A stretch of 64,000 nt of DNA, taken from the NCBI GenBank assembly GCA_021292105.1, contig CM037868.1:23421845-23485844 (forward strand), given 5' to 3'. The notes beneath the pieces are model-generated. The model searched no databases, was not told the origin of the DNA, and saw only the letters and a list, made by a program, of their open reading frames with translations. Every line of letters starts with the position of its first letter. Positions within the stretch are counted from its first letter, which is position 1. The stretch comes from Anadara kagoshimensis. Its lineage: Eukaryota > Mollusca > Bivalvia > Arcoida > Arcidae. Below are positions 1-12,779 of the stretch, piece by piece. The translations under genes were made by a program, and so were the position numbers.

Positions 1-640
1 CTAAATTTGGCGATTATGTAAATGTCATCTATCCTAGTGAGCTTGAAATAAAAGACACGACTGATTATCAAGTTCTGCTTCATATTTAGACTTATACCTG
101 AATTATGACGCACACGAAAGGCTACATTTAAGACTTTATGACAAACGTGATGACTTCAACTTTTCTATTGTTAACTTTCCTTTTTTATGCAGCAATATAC
201 CTGCTTCTCCTGCTTATGGTGTATTTGTTTCCCAATTAATACGCAATGGTAGAGCTTGTTCCCACTACAGGGACTACAGGTAAAACGAAGTGGGTTCCTT
301 GCAAATAAATTGTTGGCTCAGGGATATTGCAAGCCTAGGCTTATCGAGACCCTCAAAAAGTTTAATGGTCGTCATCACAGTATTGTTGATAAGTTTGATG
401 TCTCTGTGTCTAGGATTGCCCCGGATATATTTGACGTCTCATAGTTTCATGTATATATAGCGGGTATAGCTAGCTAAACAGGAGGTGCTTACCCTTCCGG
501 AGCCCCCGGCCTCACTTCCCTGGTGGAAGTTGACGTGTCTAGCCTAACTTGTCAGTTCCAAAGTTTTTACTTTGCTTCTGGATTGTGATTCGGACATGGA
601 TTAGTATGTTTGTTTATGATTAAATATGTTTAACACCCCG
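1..640 (+). mobile_element. Retroelement 3' end (RT C-terminal remnant plus tail), cut by window edge
   Basis: The opening bases match the stretch after the RT catalytic box of the fuller copy at 8095-9035. Broken frames encode a 'YDKRDDFNF'-type block (degenerate here), then 'GRHHSIVDKFDVSVSRIA' ending at about 444. The untranslated tail contains 'aacaggaggtgcttaccc' and 'ggattgtgattcggacatgg'. That tail recurs more than a dozen times in the window, so it marks the 3' end of an abundant non-LTR or Penelope-like family; which class I cannot tell. This copy is decayed and lies in the duplicated block downstream of C1q copy A. Confidence 0.7.
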
Positions 641-1350
641 AGTTCTATTTCTATGTTTAAAACTAAGATTGGATTATAAACAAGCATGTAATGACCATTT
701 ATATCTTTTTTTATTTTCTATGTTAAACATTCTAACGAATGTGGTATATAAACAAGGTTGTAATGGTCATTTATAGGTTTTTGCTATTTATAGTTACACT
801 GATCTCCTTTGATACACTTTATTTTGCAAATTGAAAATTTTACGGAAAACCTGTTTAATATGTTTAATTAATCGAGTTGTATTTTCTCTATTTAAAATTT
901 TAACAACACCGGTGCATAAACAAGGCTGTAATACCCAATTATAGGTTTTTGCTATTCATAGAAAACGCGGCCATCTTTGATACGCTATAAGGTTATCTAG
1001 CGATCCCGCGGTTTTCTGTAAAATGCATGGAAACTAAATTATCCAGGAACACACAAGCACATGCGCGCACACATTCAGTGGTATTACTATAACCTCACCA
1101 CTGGTGACATCGGAATATTTTCAACTTTCTTTTTTTCCTCTTTTTAATTGGTGTGTTCCTAAAGACGTGATAATTGTTTTGTCATAACAATTTTACACCA
1201 TATACGTCCACGCATACGGATAACATACGTAGCGCCTTAGTTTTCAATAGCAATTATACTACAGTATTTCAGACGGAATAGCAATGAATTTAGTAAAAAG
1301 AAGTGAAACGGTTGCTTAATTGTGACCGATTCCATTTATTCGATAAATAA

Positions 1351-4293
1351 TTACATTAATTGAAATCCAACAAAAGAGTTATATCCATCAGAGAAAAGGT
1401 ATTGTGCACCATTAGTATTTCCGTCCGTTCTAATCCATACTTCATTTCCGGGTTGTAAATCCAGTATCACCGTCTTACTAGCGCTATTATAACCGTCTGT
1501 TTTCGCTGCCCATCCACCACTGACCCGCTGCCCGTCCAGTACTAACTCTGTTCCCTGATTTAAATAAGGTTTTGCCATTGTTGTCCAACTAAAATATAAC
1601 ACAAACATACCGTTCATGCTCATATCGCAATCCCGAACAAAGTAAAAACTTTATAACTTGCAATTTCAGAAAAAACAAATTACTATATACCACGGAAGTG
1701 AGACCGGTTACTTCAGAAGGTAAAACATCTTACTTTTTACCCAGCAAGGTTCGTAAATACAACGGAAATCAAAATAAAAAATGTAAGGAAAATAAAACTA
1801 ACCCTTAACCCTCTTGCTGCCAAACGGACATATGTGTACTCCACCGGCTGCCTGCCACACGGACACATATGTCCTTTCAATGAAGTTGACAACTCTTGGT
1901 TAAAAGACTAGAAAATACTTATAATATTTTTGTAAAGTAAAAAAAATGCAAAATATTGATTATTGAGATTAAAATCTGCCATAAACCATTTGTGTCATAT
2001 GACTACAAACGCGTTTGACGTCGTAACCTATTGTTGACGTCATATCACTTCGTATTGAGAATTTCAATTTGGCACTGCCAACGCCGTGTTTAAAATTAAT
2101 TTGGCAGCAAGAGGGTTAATATCGATAATTTTGGACACAGCGACATCATACTGATCAGCAATATTGTAATGAAGACAACAATAACAAGAATTTTGATAAG
2201 CCTAGGCTTGCAATATTACCAACGATTTATTATTATTTATAAGCTGTTTGCGTCGTTGTATAAACTTTTCGTAATGGAAAGAAACTCTACTGTAGCGTAT
2301 AAAATCTAAAAACACCATAAGCAGGAAAAGTAGGTATTTTCATAGCAAAAGGTACTGATAGAAAAAAAAGTTATTTAACATTTACTATTTCTATTTACTT
2401 AAATAATGGTAACGATTCATCGATATCAGGAAAATGCATATACACAAAAACCAAAAATTAGGAAGTGAATGCTCCGGAATTGTGACCATTTTCCACAAAT
2501 TTCACGAATCTTACTAGGGTTCGCTTGTTGAACCTGTCTTGAAGTTAAGTGCCGAAATTTTGCGGGGACTTTATATACAGTTCTCACCTGAAAAAGTAGA
2601 TACCTTCCATTGGGGCTGTAAATATACCATCATTCTTGTTGTAGGCGTTACCAAAATTCGTTATTACATGGTCAAATACAATAGTATGATGTGTCCCTAA
2701 ATTTGATACTGCCTGACTTAATTCTGCACAAAAGGCCACCTGATTTAGACTTGATGGTATCGGTATCGGTGTTGTTGGTGGATGTAATAAACCTAAAATG
2801 TTTTGAAATCATTGAAAAATATTGATTACGCTGAATACTAACATGGCCTGTGTTTCCCTTCATATGAAACATGAAGCAAGCCAATCGTGTGAAATCAAAC
2901 GATATCCCATGGCTGTTTCGTTTTTATGACGTACTCCCTTACTCATCTTGTTACATCATGTTATGTGTCGCAAACAATGGTTGTGACTTAATTTGCATTC
3001 ACAAAGTCATTTATGTTTTAAATAAAGATAATATCAACAGTAGAATGGTTTAAATGAACTTTTTTGCAAATAAATAGTAAAATGTACTTCCGAGAAAAGA
3101 GTTTTTCGATGGTTTTGATTTTAGCCATGTTAGAATTGAAACAATAAACATTTACATTTACCGTGGTATATCGTAGAGCGATGCACGCATGTGAACTCCG
3201 GTCCGTGCAGAATTCTTCGATATACCATTAGTAATTGTTGATTATTTTTCAATTTAAATTCCCTTTTTCAAATTTTCTGCAGGTTAATGCTATTGAAATT
3301 TTCAAAAGTTTGAGAATTGTAAACAAATCTTTCGGAGCAAACTTGTAAACCCAAAAGAAAACTTCAGCTAATTAAATCTTTTCTTTTCAAATTTTGTTTT
3401 TAAATCAATGCATATGATATCTGTTCTCATTCCGACATGGAATAGATCTAAAATAGGTAATGATACTTACGCTTGGACTCATCCGGTATATGAACAGGTA
3501 TTTGTATACTTTCAGCGTTCCCACTCAGACTAGCATTATTATTGGCATTGGAAAACATCACTTTGCTTGCCTCTATTTGATTAAACCTTTTCTGAGTTTT
3601 TTCGGCTGTTATCTCTGATATGTTCTTCTTGTTGGTCGTCATCAGAAATCCATTCTTCTTTGACGAATTGTACTTAAAATCTTCTCCAGAACTTTCAGTT
3701 TCCTCTCCTTGTTCTTTTCGTTCATTTTTTTCTTTCAACTCCTGTTTAGCTTCCACCAGTCCTTTCTTCGCTTCATTCATTTCCTTCAAATATTGTTAAA
3801 GTTCATTCACCTCTTTTAATTCTTGTTTTAAGTCATTCATCTCTTTACTTTGTTGATTTATTCTTTTCATGTCAGACAATTGTTGTTTAACTTTTGTCAG
3901 TTCTTTCTTTAAAGCCTCCATTTCTTCCAATTTCTTTTCCATCTCATCCATTTGTGCGAGCCGGTGTTTCATTTCTTTAAAGTGACGTCTCGTTTCATAC
4001 AGCTCTGCCAGTTGAAGTTTTATGTCTTTGAATTGCTGATTGAGATGGATATTTTCGTTCATCTGATGTTTCAATTCATGTATTTCATCCAGATCATTTT
4101 TCGTTTTATTTAGTTGTCCCCAGTGACTTTTAAGTTTTGACAGTTCCTGTTTCAAATCATTAAATTCCTTTCTCGTCACGATGTTTACGTCGTCTGCTCT
4201 AACATCGGTATATGCACTGATGCTTGATATGCACCCAAACAACAAAAAGAGCCCCACCATCATTTTGCGTCTGACGTTTCTTTTTGTTAACAC
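1351..4293 (-). pseudogene. C1q domain-containing protein, copy A (one in-frame stop)
   Basis: Three coding exons fit on the minus strand: 4293-3471, 2792-2588 and 1588-1351. Donors are GTAAGTAT and GTGAGAAC; acceptors end CATTTTAG and TATTTTAG. Phases agree (1 then 2) and the total of 1266 nt is 422 codons. The product would have a signal peptide (hydrophobic 'VGLFLLFGCISSISA'; start at 4293, or 4260 if the second Met of 'RKMMVG' is used), a long Lys/Glu/Leu coiled coil (about residues 35-190), a short Pro/Thr linker, and a C1q domain running from 'VAFCAELSQ' through 'TAPMEGIYFF' and 'SWTTMAKP' to 'VWIRTDG' and 'YNSFVGF'. C1q-domain proteins are secreted trimeric pattern-recognition lectins. 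Codon 166 is TAA (3798-3796) where copy B has AAA, so a full-length product needs readthrough or an intact allele. The rest of the frame is clean, so the break may be recent or allelic. Confidence 0.85.
1805..2119. mobile_element. piggyBac-like MITE in C1q copy A intron 2
   Basis: The 307-bp element at 1809-2115 has terminal inverted repeats CCCTCTTGCTGCCAAA / TTTGGCAGCAAGAGGG and is flanked on both sides by TTAA (1805-1808 and 2116-2119), the target duplication used by piggyBac transposases. It has no coding capacity. The same insertion sits at the matching place in copy B, so it predates the gene duplication. Confidence 0.85.
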
Positions 4294-4299
4294 GTTTGT

Positions 4300-6090
4300 A
4301 CTTCTTTATTGTGTCTAAATAGACAAAGAAATGATCAAATGATCCACGATATGGGATACATATAAAAAAACCAGAAAAAACAAAAGGTATGCTATGTATT
4401 ATTAAAAACAGTCCTAAAAAAACAGGTATACTCCCTCATGCATAGTTAAATTTGGTAAAATATTTTTTGGTCCTTTTAGATATTTTGATATTGGATGAGG
4501 ATTTCTATTCCGAAACGGCCGTCTAGAGCTGTTAAATGTAAACTGGTATAATATGTAATTAACAATATACCTGTAAATGTAACAATGCGTTTTCCATATA
4601 TACGTAGCAGCATATTTGTTTTAGAATGTTTCACATATTTTTGATATGGTTGCATATTCAGTTAAAATTTCTCTTTCATTTGCACTTTGCTTTATGATTA
4701 TGGTTAGGACATAGATTGAAAAGTTTGTTCTTGGTTTTATATCACCAGTAGTAACAGGAGAACCGGTGATCTATCAGGTTAGATTTAAGCCTTCAGTAAA
4801 ACCCAAGGGTTCGCTTTGCTGAGGAGTCGGTCTGCAGGTTGAACACGATCGAAAGTATATTTCTTTTGACATAAACATCCACTGGTTGGTTTAACACTTT
4901 TATCAAAGACTGAATATTTCACATTGTTTAAGATACTTTCTAGCTGGCAATGTTACAAACATTTGAAAAATCGCCACCATAAGTTTTCATTTTCTGTAGC
5001 TTAATTGTCATTGGCTGCATATGGCCTTTAAAAAGGAACATTTTTGTCTATTTTAGCAAATTTGTAAAAAATACTAAAAACTATAAAAAAGACTATATTA
5101 TTAATACCTTTTTGAAATATAATTACTTATCATGTTATTTAGTTGACACCTAAATAAGTCCACGTTATTAGAAAAATAGAAAGATATGTCGTAACAAATT
5201 GCAAAGTTAATCGACATCTGATCACTTACAAAATTGGCTTGATAGAAGCATAGCTTGTTATATTCGGATTTTATTTTACCTCCTGAAAGCCATCTTGATT
5301 AGAAATGGAATGTATTGGTTACTATTATACCTGTTCTACTTTTGCAACAATAGAGGCCGTTTTATAACATAAACTAGTCCATAACTAGTCCTTTGACCAA
5401 AATTTTGGGAATCCAAATATTTTCAGATGTTGAAATAAAAATAGAACCAAAATATGTTTACCAAATCCACCTAAAGCAATCAGAAAATAGTTTCAAGATT
5501 TAATTACCCTTTACTTTTAAAGCATATTGTAGTTAGCCATTTTGATTTTTAGAGAAATGTTTTAAAAATTCATGTGTTCATTTTAGCTCAGTGTTTTCAT
5601 GGTGGCTCAGTTTTGACAATTTATTGGTAATGCAAATGTTAACGAATGTTAATATCCAAACACGAGTAATATAATATTGATTGCAACTCAAAACACTATT
5701 ACACAACACCCACCAAACTAACAAAGTGAACTTGCACACTTTAGATGTAATAATACACGCACGCACAAAAGTAAGTTCGTTCAAAATATTACACAAAAAC
5801 ATGACATTTGAATTCTTCGTAATTAGTGTACAGTGTACATAAATACATTATAATGAAAAAAATTGATGTCGAATAATCAAATTGAATTTAAAACAATAAA
5901 AAAAGAATATTCTATACAATCTAACAAATACAATTATTTTTAGGACTATATCCATACATTTGTCTTCAACTATTAGGTAACAAAATGTAAGTTATCTTAT
6001 CAACAAATGGTTTTGCTTTAGAAATTGATCCATATTTAGAAAGTATTATGCAATTTCAGTTTTACGTCATAGATAAATTTTAAAAATATC
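4300..6090. other. AT-rich noncoding sequence upstream of C1q copy A
   Basis: I see no supported gene. At about 4450-4560 lies one diverged monomer ('ccgaaacggccgtctag') of the family that forms the tandem array at 48340-49250. Any promoter or 5' untranslated exon of C1q copy A must lie here, but I cannot place it. The sequence does not match the region upstream of copy B apart from that monomer, so the duplication breakpoint is close to the start of the coding exon. Confidence 0.5.
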
Positions 6091-6093
6091 AAA

Positions 6094-6363
6094 GTGTTCA
6101 GTTCAAGGCTGCTGGAGGAAGCTTTCTCACACTACAATCTTTCTCGAGTTGGAGTCGATCTTGAGCAGTTAGAAGCACTATATTTCGTATGTAAGAAGAC
6201 CAATCGGTCTCCAGCGCACGTTATTATTCCTAAAAGGACAATACATATAGCTACAAGTGATTTGAATTCACTATTACAAATTACAGAGTATTTCATTAAG
6301 AGGTCTTTGAATCCTACTTTAAAAGATTACGGTGTAAAAGAGTTCGTCAGTAACTTTGCCTAA
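6094..6363 (+). CDS. Unidentified 3' coding fragment
   Basis: An open frame of about 89 codons begins without an ATG and ends in TAA at 6363. It contains 'LEEAFSHYNLSRVGVDLEQL' and 'PKRTIHIATSDLNSLLQ'. Composition looks protein-like, mixed hydrophobic and charged, unlike the AT-rich flanks. An AATAAA at about 6535 could serve as a poly(A) signal. It could be the last exon of a plus-strand gene, a processed fragment or an unrecognised transposon piece. I do not recognise the family and no convincing splice acceptor stands out. Confidence 0.25.
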   Translation: MFSSRLLEEAFSHYNLSRVGVDLEQLEALYFVCKKTNRSPAHVIIPKRTIHIATSDLNSLLQITEYFIKRSLNPTLKDYGVKEFVSNFA

Positions 6364-6783
6364 TTCCGATGGTATTATCTGGGCGAACTTCAATTACCTC
6401 CACCAATTGAACTAATCGGTCTTATTTATGATAAGGAACATTTGTTTATGTGTAAACTTCGCATGCTTCAATTCATTTCTTTCGCCCATATTTTGTAAAT
6501 CAAGCTCTATTCAAATTTAAGTGATCTGAAGTGTAAATAAATTTAATTGAACTGAACAAAGGGCGTGTATGTGATGATGATGCTAACTGTTTACTTTGAT
6601 AATCTATTTATATACTTCATTTTCTTTTTAGCTTTGTATATCAAGAGCGCATTCTCCTCTCATTGAAGCAATTTTGTAAAGGATACCGGCCCCATAATCA
6701 AAGAGAAAAATTGACCTTAGGACTCGAAAAGTGTGACAATATGCAATATGCCAATTTGGCATTGTAACGAGGTTTACTTTATT

Positions 6784-6930
6784 CAAGAAATGGAATTTTA
6801 CTTTTGTTGTACAATGAGGTTATGAAGAATGGCACGAATTTAATGAAGTGCATAGCACTTTTGAATTTGCGCCATTCTCATACTCTCCATAACCTCTAAG
6901 TAATACAAAAGTAGAACTCTCTTTCTTATA
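6784..6930. mobile_element. Foldback (palindromic) MITE
   Basis: Two imperfect arms of about 60 bp pair with each other around a short centre ('tgaagtgcatagcactt'). The left arm includes 'cttttgttgtacaatgaggt' and the right arm the complement with 'aacctctaagtaatacaaaa'. It has no coding capacity. Confidence 0.65.
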
Positions 6931-8094
6931 TTTACAATCTTTCAAAGACACTAAAAACGTGAGCGGTTCTTTTGTCTGGATGACATTCTAATTACATGCA
7001 AACCTACTACTAGCGGATGGAGAAATCATTTTGTTGGAACAGCTTTAATTTTGATGGGCGTGAGGCTCCGCGTTCTTTATCCAATCATCTTCGATGTGAA
7101 AGACATGAAGCTCCGCCCACACCTCGAAAAAGGTTGCGTTTGTGACGTCAAACTTGACCACGTTGCATGAACATCTACATGAGGTTATGGGGATTGTTTT
7201 GATGATGTGTTTCATATAAGGAAAAATAATAGAATTGTAGATATTTTTGTGATTACAATATCGATGCAGTCCAGAATACAAAACATGATTAAAATGATTG
7301 AAATGAAAACACAAAACATCTAGTGGACATATATTAAGTATTGAAACTACAGATTATAACTACTCGTTACTTGTGATGGACACTTAGAATAATGAAGTGT
7401 ATCTGGTTGTATGGTTCTACAGTTAAACCTACCTTAAAGGTCACCTCTATATAAGGGTCACCTGCTTATAAAGGTCGGTAGAATTATATCCCAATTGTTC
7501 TTTATTCAAGTTATTTGAACCTGTATATATAGACCACCTGCCCATAAAGGCCCCTTTACTGGTTCTCTTAGATGGCCTTTGTAGACAGGTTTGATAGTAA
7601 TTCGATAACCGTGTGAAGATGTACGATGTTATCTCTTAAAGTAGTTCTACACGAATGTTATACTCAAAATACAAACATGCCTTGTATACTAAATTGTATA
7701 AATAACAAGGTGTTAAGAGAACACTATCCCCTGCAGTGGTGAATGTCAGTGAATTCAAAACAAAGTGAAATATGTTTTATGGAACACTGATTATAAAATA
7801 GTGGGTAGGTTGGTGGGTCATTAAATACAACCAAATTAATAGACATTTGTAACAGTGTCTATCTAAAATAAGAAAATTTATTATCAGTATTCTACATATT
7901 CATTTGTATTTTTTGTCTCGTCTTGTTTACTTCTATTGCCATTGTTTCGGATACCATTTTTAATCTTTACCGCCTTCCATAAAAATATTGTTTCAATTGG
8001 CCAAGTACTTTTAGAGAAAAAGATTTAGGCTAAAATTCACCTTATTTCGATATTGCGTAAATATTACACAAACTAAAGCTTTAAGGAAAAAACA
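6931..8094. other. Noncoding spacer between the C1q repeat blocks
   Basis: No gene is supported. At about 7425-7600 there is a repeat of the 'aaaggccacc / gacctctatata' type that also occurs at 35785-35890; it looks like a decayed MITE with inverted ends ('aaacctac' to 'acaggtttgat'). Confidence 0.45.
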
Positions 8095-9035
8095 TGTAAA
8101 CAGGGGTTCTGGTTATTTTGTCAAGCATCATACGGATTCCAAACAAAAATATATTAAAGATACCATCAACAAAATGTTGGAGTTTTTCATAAATAATAAC
8201 ATATTTGTTGTGTTTGGTAATATAGTTTTTCAGCAAACAATCGACATACCAATGAGTACAAACTGTGCACCATTGCTTGCGGATTTGTTTCTTTATTCTT
8301 ATGAAGCAGAGAAGACTGTCTCCAAATCATTCAACTCAACATACAGATATATAGATGACGTTCTAACAATCCTAAATTTGGAGATTATGTAAATGTCATC
8401 TATCCTACATGTCCTAGTGAGCTTGAAATAAAAGACACGACTGATTCCTCAAGTTCTGCTTCATATTTAGACTTATACCTGAATTATGACGCACACGAAA
8501 GGCTACATTTGAAACTTTATGACAAACGTGATGACTTCAATTTTTCTATTGTCAACTTTCCTTTTTTATGCAGCAATATACCTGCTTCTCCCGCTTATGG
8601 TGTATTTGTTTCCCAATTATTACGCCATGGTAGAGCTTGTTCCCACTACAGGGACCACAGGTACAACGAAGTGGGCTGCTTGCAAATAAATTGTTGACTC
8701 AGGGATATTGCAAGCCTAGGCTTATCGAGGCCCTCAAAAAGTTTTATGGTCGTCATCACAGTATTGTTGATAAGTTTGATGTCTCTGTGTCTAGGATTGC
8801 CCTGGATATATTTGACGTCTCATAGTTTCATGTTCCTTTCACACAATTTTGATTACACACGTGGCGGGTATAGCTAGCTAAACAGGAGGAGCTTACCCTT
8901 CCGGAGCACCCGGTCTCACTTCCTGGTGGAATTTGACGTGTCTAACCTAACTTGTCAGTTCCAAAGTTTTTACTTTGCTTCTGGATTGTGATTCGGACAT
9001 GGATTAGTATGTTTGTTTTTGATTAAATATGTTGA
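8095..9035 (+). mobile_element. Retroelement fragment with RT domain and 3' tail
   Basis: This is the longest copy of the recurrent retroelement. Fragments in shifting frames give 'VKHHTDSKQKY', 'NKMLEF', the finger/palm block 'IDIPMSTNCAPLLADLFLYS', the catalytic box 'YIDDV' (about 8350), 'KLYDKRDDFNFSIVNFPFLC', then 'GRHHSIVDKFDVSVSRIALD' and a stop at about 8825. Several frameshifts make it non-functional. The noncoding tail (8826-9035) is the piece that recurs elsewhere in both orientations. The box is typical of reverse transcriptases; the family (non-LTR or Penelope-like) needs a search. Confidence 0.75.
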
Positions 9036-9842
9036 AAACCCTGAGTTCTATTTCTATGTTTAAAACTAAGATTTGATCATAAATAAGGATGTAATGATCA
9101 TTTATATCTTTTTTTTAATTTCCTATGTTAAACATTCTAACGAATGTGGTATACAAACAAGATTGTAATGGTCATTTATAGTTTTTTGCTATTTATAGTA
9201 ACAGCGATCTCCTTTGATACACTATATTTTGCAAATTGAAAATTTTACGGAAAAACTGTTCAATATGTTTAATTAATCGAGTTGTATTTTCTCTGTTTAC
9301 AATTTCAACAACACCGGTGCATAAACAAGGCTAATATACCCATTAAAGGTTTTTGCTAGTCATAGAAACCGCAGCCATCTTTGATACGCTATAAGGTTAT
9401 CTAGCTATCCCGTACCACTCACTGCCTCAATTAATCGATTGGCAATGTTTTAGCTTAATCCAATTTACGGTTTTCTGTAAAATGCATGGAAACTAAATTA
9501 TCCACGAACACACAAGCACATACGCGCACACATTCAGTGGTATTTCTATATCCTCGCCACTGGTGGCATCGGAATAACAAGCAGTTTATTTTTTCTCGTT
9601 TTTCCTTTCTTTGTGATTTTTTATATAAATTGGAGTGTTTTTAAAGACTTGATAATTGTTTTGCCATAACAATTTAGCACCATATACGGCCACGCATACA
9701 GATAACATACGTAGCACCTTAGTTTTCAATAGCAATTATACTACAGTATTTCAGAATTAATTCAAACGGAATAGCAATGAATTTAGTAAAAAAAGTAAAA
9801 TGATTACTTAATTGTGACCGATTCCATTTATTCGATAAATAA

Positions 9843-12772
9843 TTACTTTAATAGAAATCCAACAAAAGAATTAAACCCATTATTGTGAAGGTAATGTGCA
9901 CCACTAGTATTTTCGTCCGTTCGAATCCATACTTCATTTCCGGGTTGTAAATGCAGTATCACCGTCTTACTACCGCTATTATAGCCGTATGTTTCCGCTG
10001 CCCATCCACGACTAACCCGCTGCCCGTCCAGTACTAACTCTGTTCCCTGAGATAAATGAGGTTTTGCCATTGTTGTCCAACTAAAATATAACACAAACAT
10101 ACCGTTCATGCTCATATCGCAATCCCGAACAAAGTAAAAAATTTTCAACTTGCAATTTCAGAAAAAATTAAATTACTATATACCAGAGAAGTGAGACCGG
10201 TTACTTCAGAAGGTAAAACATCTTACTTTCTACCTAGCAAGCTTCCTAAATACAACGAAAATCAAAATTAAAAATATAAGGAAAATAAAACTATGGGCTG
10301 TCTTAACCCTCTTGCTGCCAAACGGACATGTGTGTACTACACCGACTGCCTGCCACACGGACACATATGTCCTTTCAATGGAATTGACAACTCTTGGTTA
10401 AAAGACTAGGAAATACTTATAATATTTTTGTAAAGTAAAAAAAAGCAAAATGTTGATTATTGAGATTAAAATCTGCCATAAACCATTTGTGTCATATGAC
10501 TACAAACGCGTTTGACGTCGTAACCTTTTGTTGACGTGATATCACTTCGTATTGAGAATTTCAATTTGGCACTGCCAACGCCGTGTTGAAAATTAATTTG
10601 GCAGCAAGAGTGTTAGTATCGATAATTTCGGACACAGCGACATCATACTTATCAGCAATATTGTAATGAAGACAACTATAACAAGAATTTTGATAAGCCT
10701 AGGCTTGCAATATTACCAACGATTTATTATTATTTATAAGCAGCTTGTGTCGTTGTATAAACTTTTCGTAGTGGAAAGAAACTCTACCGTAGCGTAAAAA
10801 ATGTAAAACACCATAAGCAGGAAAAGTAGGTATTTTCATAGCAAAAGGTACCAATAGAAAAAACGTTATTTAGTATTTACTATTTCTATTTATATATTTA
10901 CTTAAATAATGGTAACGATTCATAGATATCAGGAAAATGCATATACACAAAAACCAAAATATAAGGAAGTGAATGCTTCGGTATTGTAACCATTTTCCAC
11001 AAATTTCACGAATATTACTAGGGTTCGCTTGTTGAACCTGTCTTGAAGTTAAGTGCCTACATTTTGTGGGGACTATATATATATAGTTCTCACCTGAAAA
11101 AGTAGATACCTTCCATTGGGGCTGTAAATATACCATCATTCTTGTTTTAGGCGTTACCAAAATTCGTTATTACATGGTCAAATACAATAGTATGATGTGT
11201 CCCTAAATTTGATACTCCCTGACTAAGTTCGGCACAAAAGGCCACCTGATTTAGACTTGATGGTATCGGTATCGGTGTTGTTGGTGGATGTAATAAACCT
11301 GAAATGTTTTGAAATCATTGAAAAATATTAATTACTGTGTACTAACATGGCCTGTGTTTCCCTTCATATGAAACATGAAGCAAGCCAATCGTGTGAAATC
11401 AAACGATATCCTATGGCTGTTTCGTTTTCATGACGTACTCCCTTACTCATCTTGTTACATCATGTTATGTGTCGCAAACAATGGCTGTGACTTAATTTTC
11501 ATTCACAAAGTCATTAATTAAATGGATGTAATATCAACAGTCGAATTGATTTAATGAACCTTTTTTGCAAATAAATAGTAAAATGTACTTCCGAGAAAAG
11601 AGTTTTTCGATGGTTTTGATTTTAGCCATGTTAGAATTGAAATAATAAACATTTACATTTACTGTGGTATATCGTAGAGCAATGCACGCATATGAACTCC
11701 GGTCCGTGCAGAATTCTTCGATATACCATGAGTAATTGTTGATTATTTTTCAATTTAAATTCCCTTTTTCAAATTTTCTGCAGGTTAATACTATTGAAAT
11801 TTTCAAAAGTTTGAGAATTGTAAACAAATCTTTCAGAGCAAATTTGTAAACCCAAAAGAAAACTTCAGCTAATTAAATCTTTTTTTTCAAATTTTGTTTT
11901 TTAAATCAATGCATATGATATCTGTTCTCATTCCGACATGGAATAGATCTAAAATAGGTAATGATACTTACGCTTGGACTCATCCGGTATATGAACAGGT
12001 ATTTGTATACTTTCAGCGTTCCCACTCAGACTAGCATTATTATTGGCATTGGAAAACATCACTTTGCTTGCCTCTATTTGATTAAACCTTTTCTGAGTTT
12101 TTTCGGCTGTTATCTCTGATATGTTCTTCTTGTTCTTGTTGGTCTTCATCAGAAATCCATTCTTCTTTGACGAATTGTACTTAAAATCGTCTCAAGAACT
12201 TTCAGTTTCCTCCCTTGTTCTTTTCGTTCATTTTTTTCTTTCAACTCCTGTTTAGCTTCCACCAGTCCTTTCTTCGCTTTATTCAATTCCTTTAAATATT
12301 GTTTAAGTTCATTAACCTCTTTTAATTCTTGTTTCAAGACATTCATCTCTTTACTTTGTTGATTTAATTTTTTCATGTCAGACAATTGTTGTTTAACTTC
12401 TGTCAGTTCTTTCTTTAAGTTCTTCATTTCTTCCAATTCTTTTTCCATCTCCTCCATTTGTGTGAGTCGGTGTTTCAGTTCTTTATTTTGACGTCTCATG
12501 TCATACAATTCTGCTAGATGAAGTTTTATCTCTTTGACTTGCTGGTTCAGGTGGGTAATATCTTTCAATTGGTATTTCAGTGCATGTATTTCATCCAGGT
12601 CATTTTTCATTTTATTTAGTTGTTCACATTGATGTTGACTTTTTAATTTGGTCAGTTCCTGTTTCAAGTCATTCCACTCTTTTCTCGTGACGACGTGGAC
12701 GTCGTCTGCTCTAACATCGGTATAGGCACTGATAGCCGATATTGAACCAAACAATAAAAATACTCCAAACAT
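9843..12772 (-). pseudogene. C1q domain-containing protein, copy B (frameshift plus nonsense)
   Basis: This is the tandem paralogue of copy A. Exons are 12772-11972, 11298-11094 and 10080-9843 with the same donors, acceptors and phases. The start 'MFGVFLLFGSISAISA' is a clean signal peptide, followed by a coiled coil and a C1q domain ending 'NSFVGFLLK'. The exons sum to 1244 nt, one short of a multiple of three. At about 12210 copy A reads GGAGAGG where copy B reads GGGAGG, a 1-base loss. A few codons on, in the ancestral frame, TGA (12194-12192) replaces Gly. Two lesions close together make a real pseudogene likelier than a sequence error. It also carries an in-frame 6-base gain near 12135. 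Copy A's stop codon is absent here, so the copies were disabled independently. Confidence 0.85.
10303..10616. mobile_element. piggyBac-like MITE in C1q copy B intron 2
   Basis: This is the orthologous insertion to 1805-2119. The left TTAA (10303-10306) is intact. The right end has decayed to GTGTTAG, losing the last TIR base match and the TTAA. Confidence 0.8.
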
Positions 12773-12779
12773 CCTTTTC

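Noticed and set aside
1591..1660. C1q exon 3 starting further upstream ('VRDCDMSMNGMFVLYF')
   Set aside because: The acceptor TATTTTAG before 1588 gives 'GIYFFSWTTMAKP', the normal C1q join. The longer form would insert extra residues in a conserved strand.
2672..2884. Open frame 'FITSTNNTDTDTIKSKSGG'
   Set aside because: Wrong frame of C1q exon 2; the phase-correct frame gives 'PPTTPIPIPSSLNQVAFCAE'.
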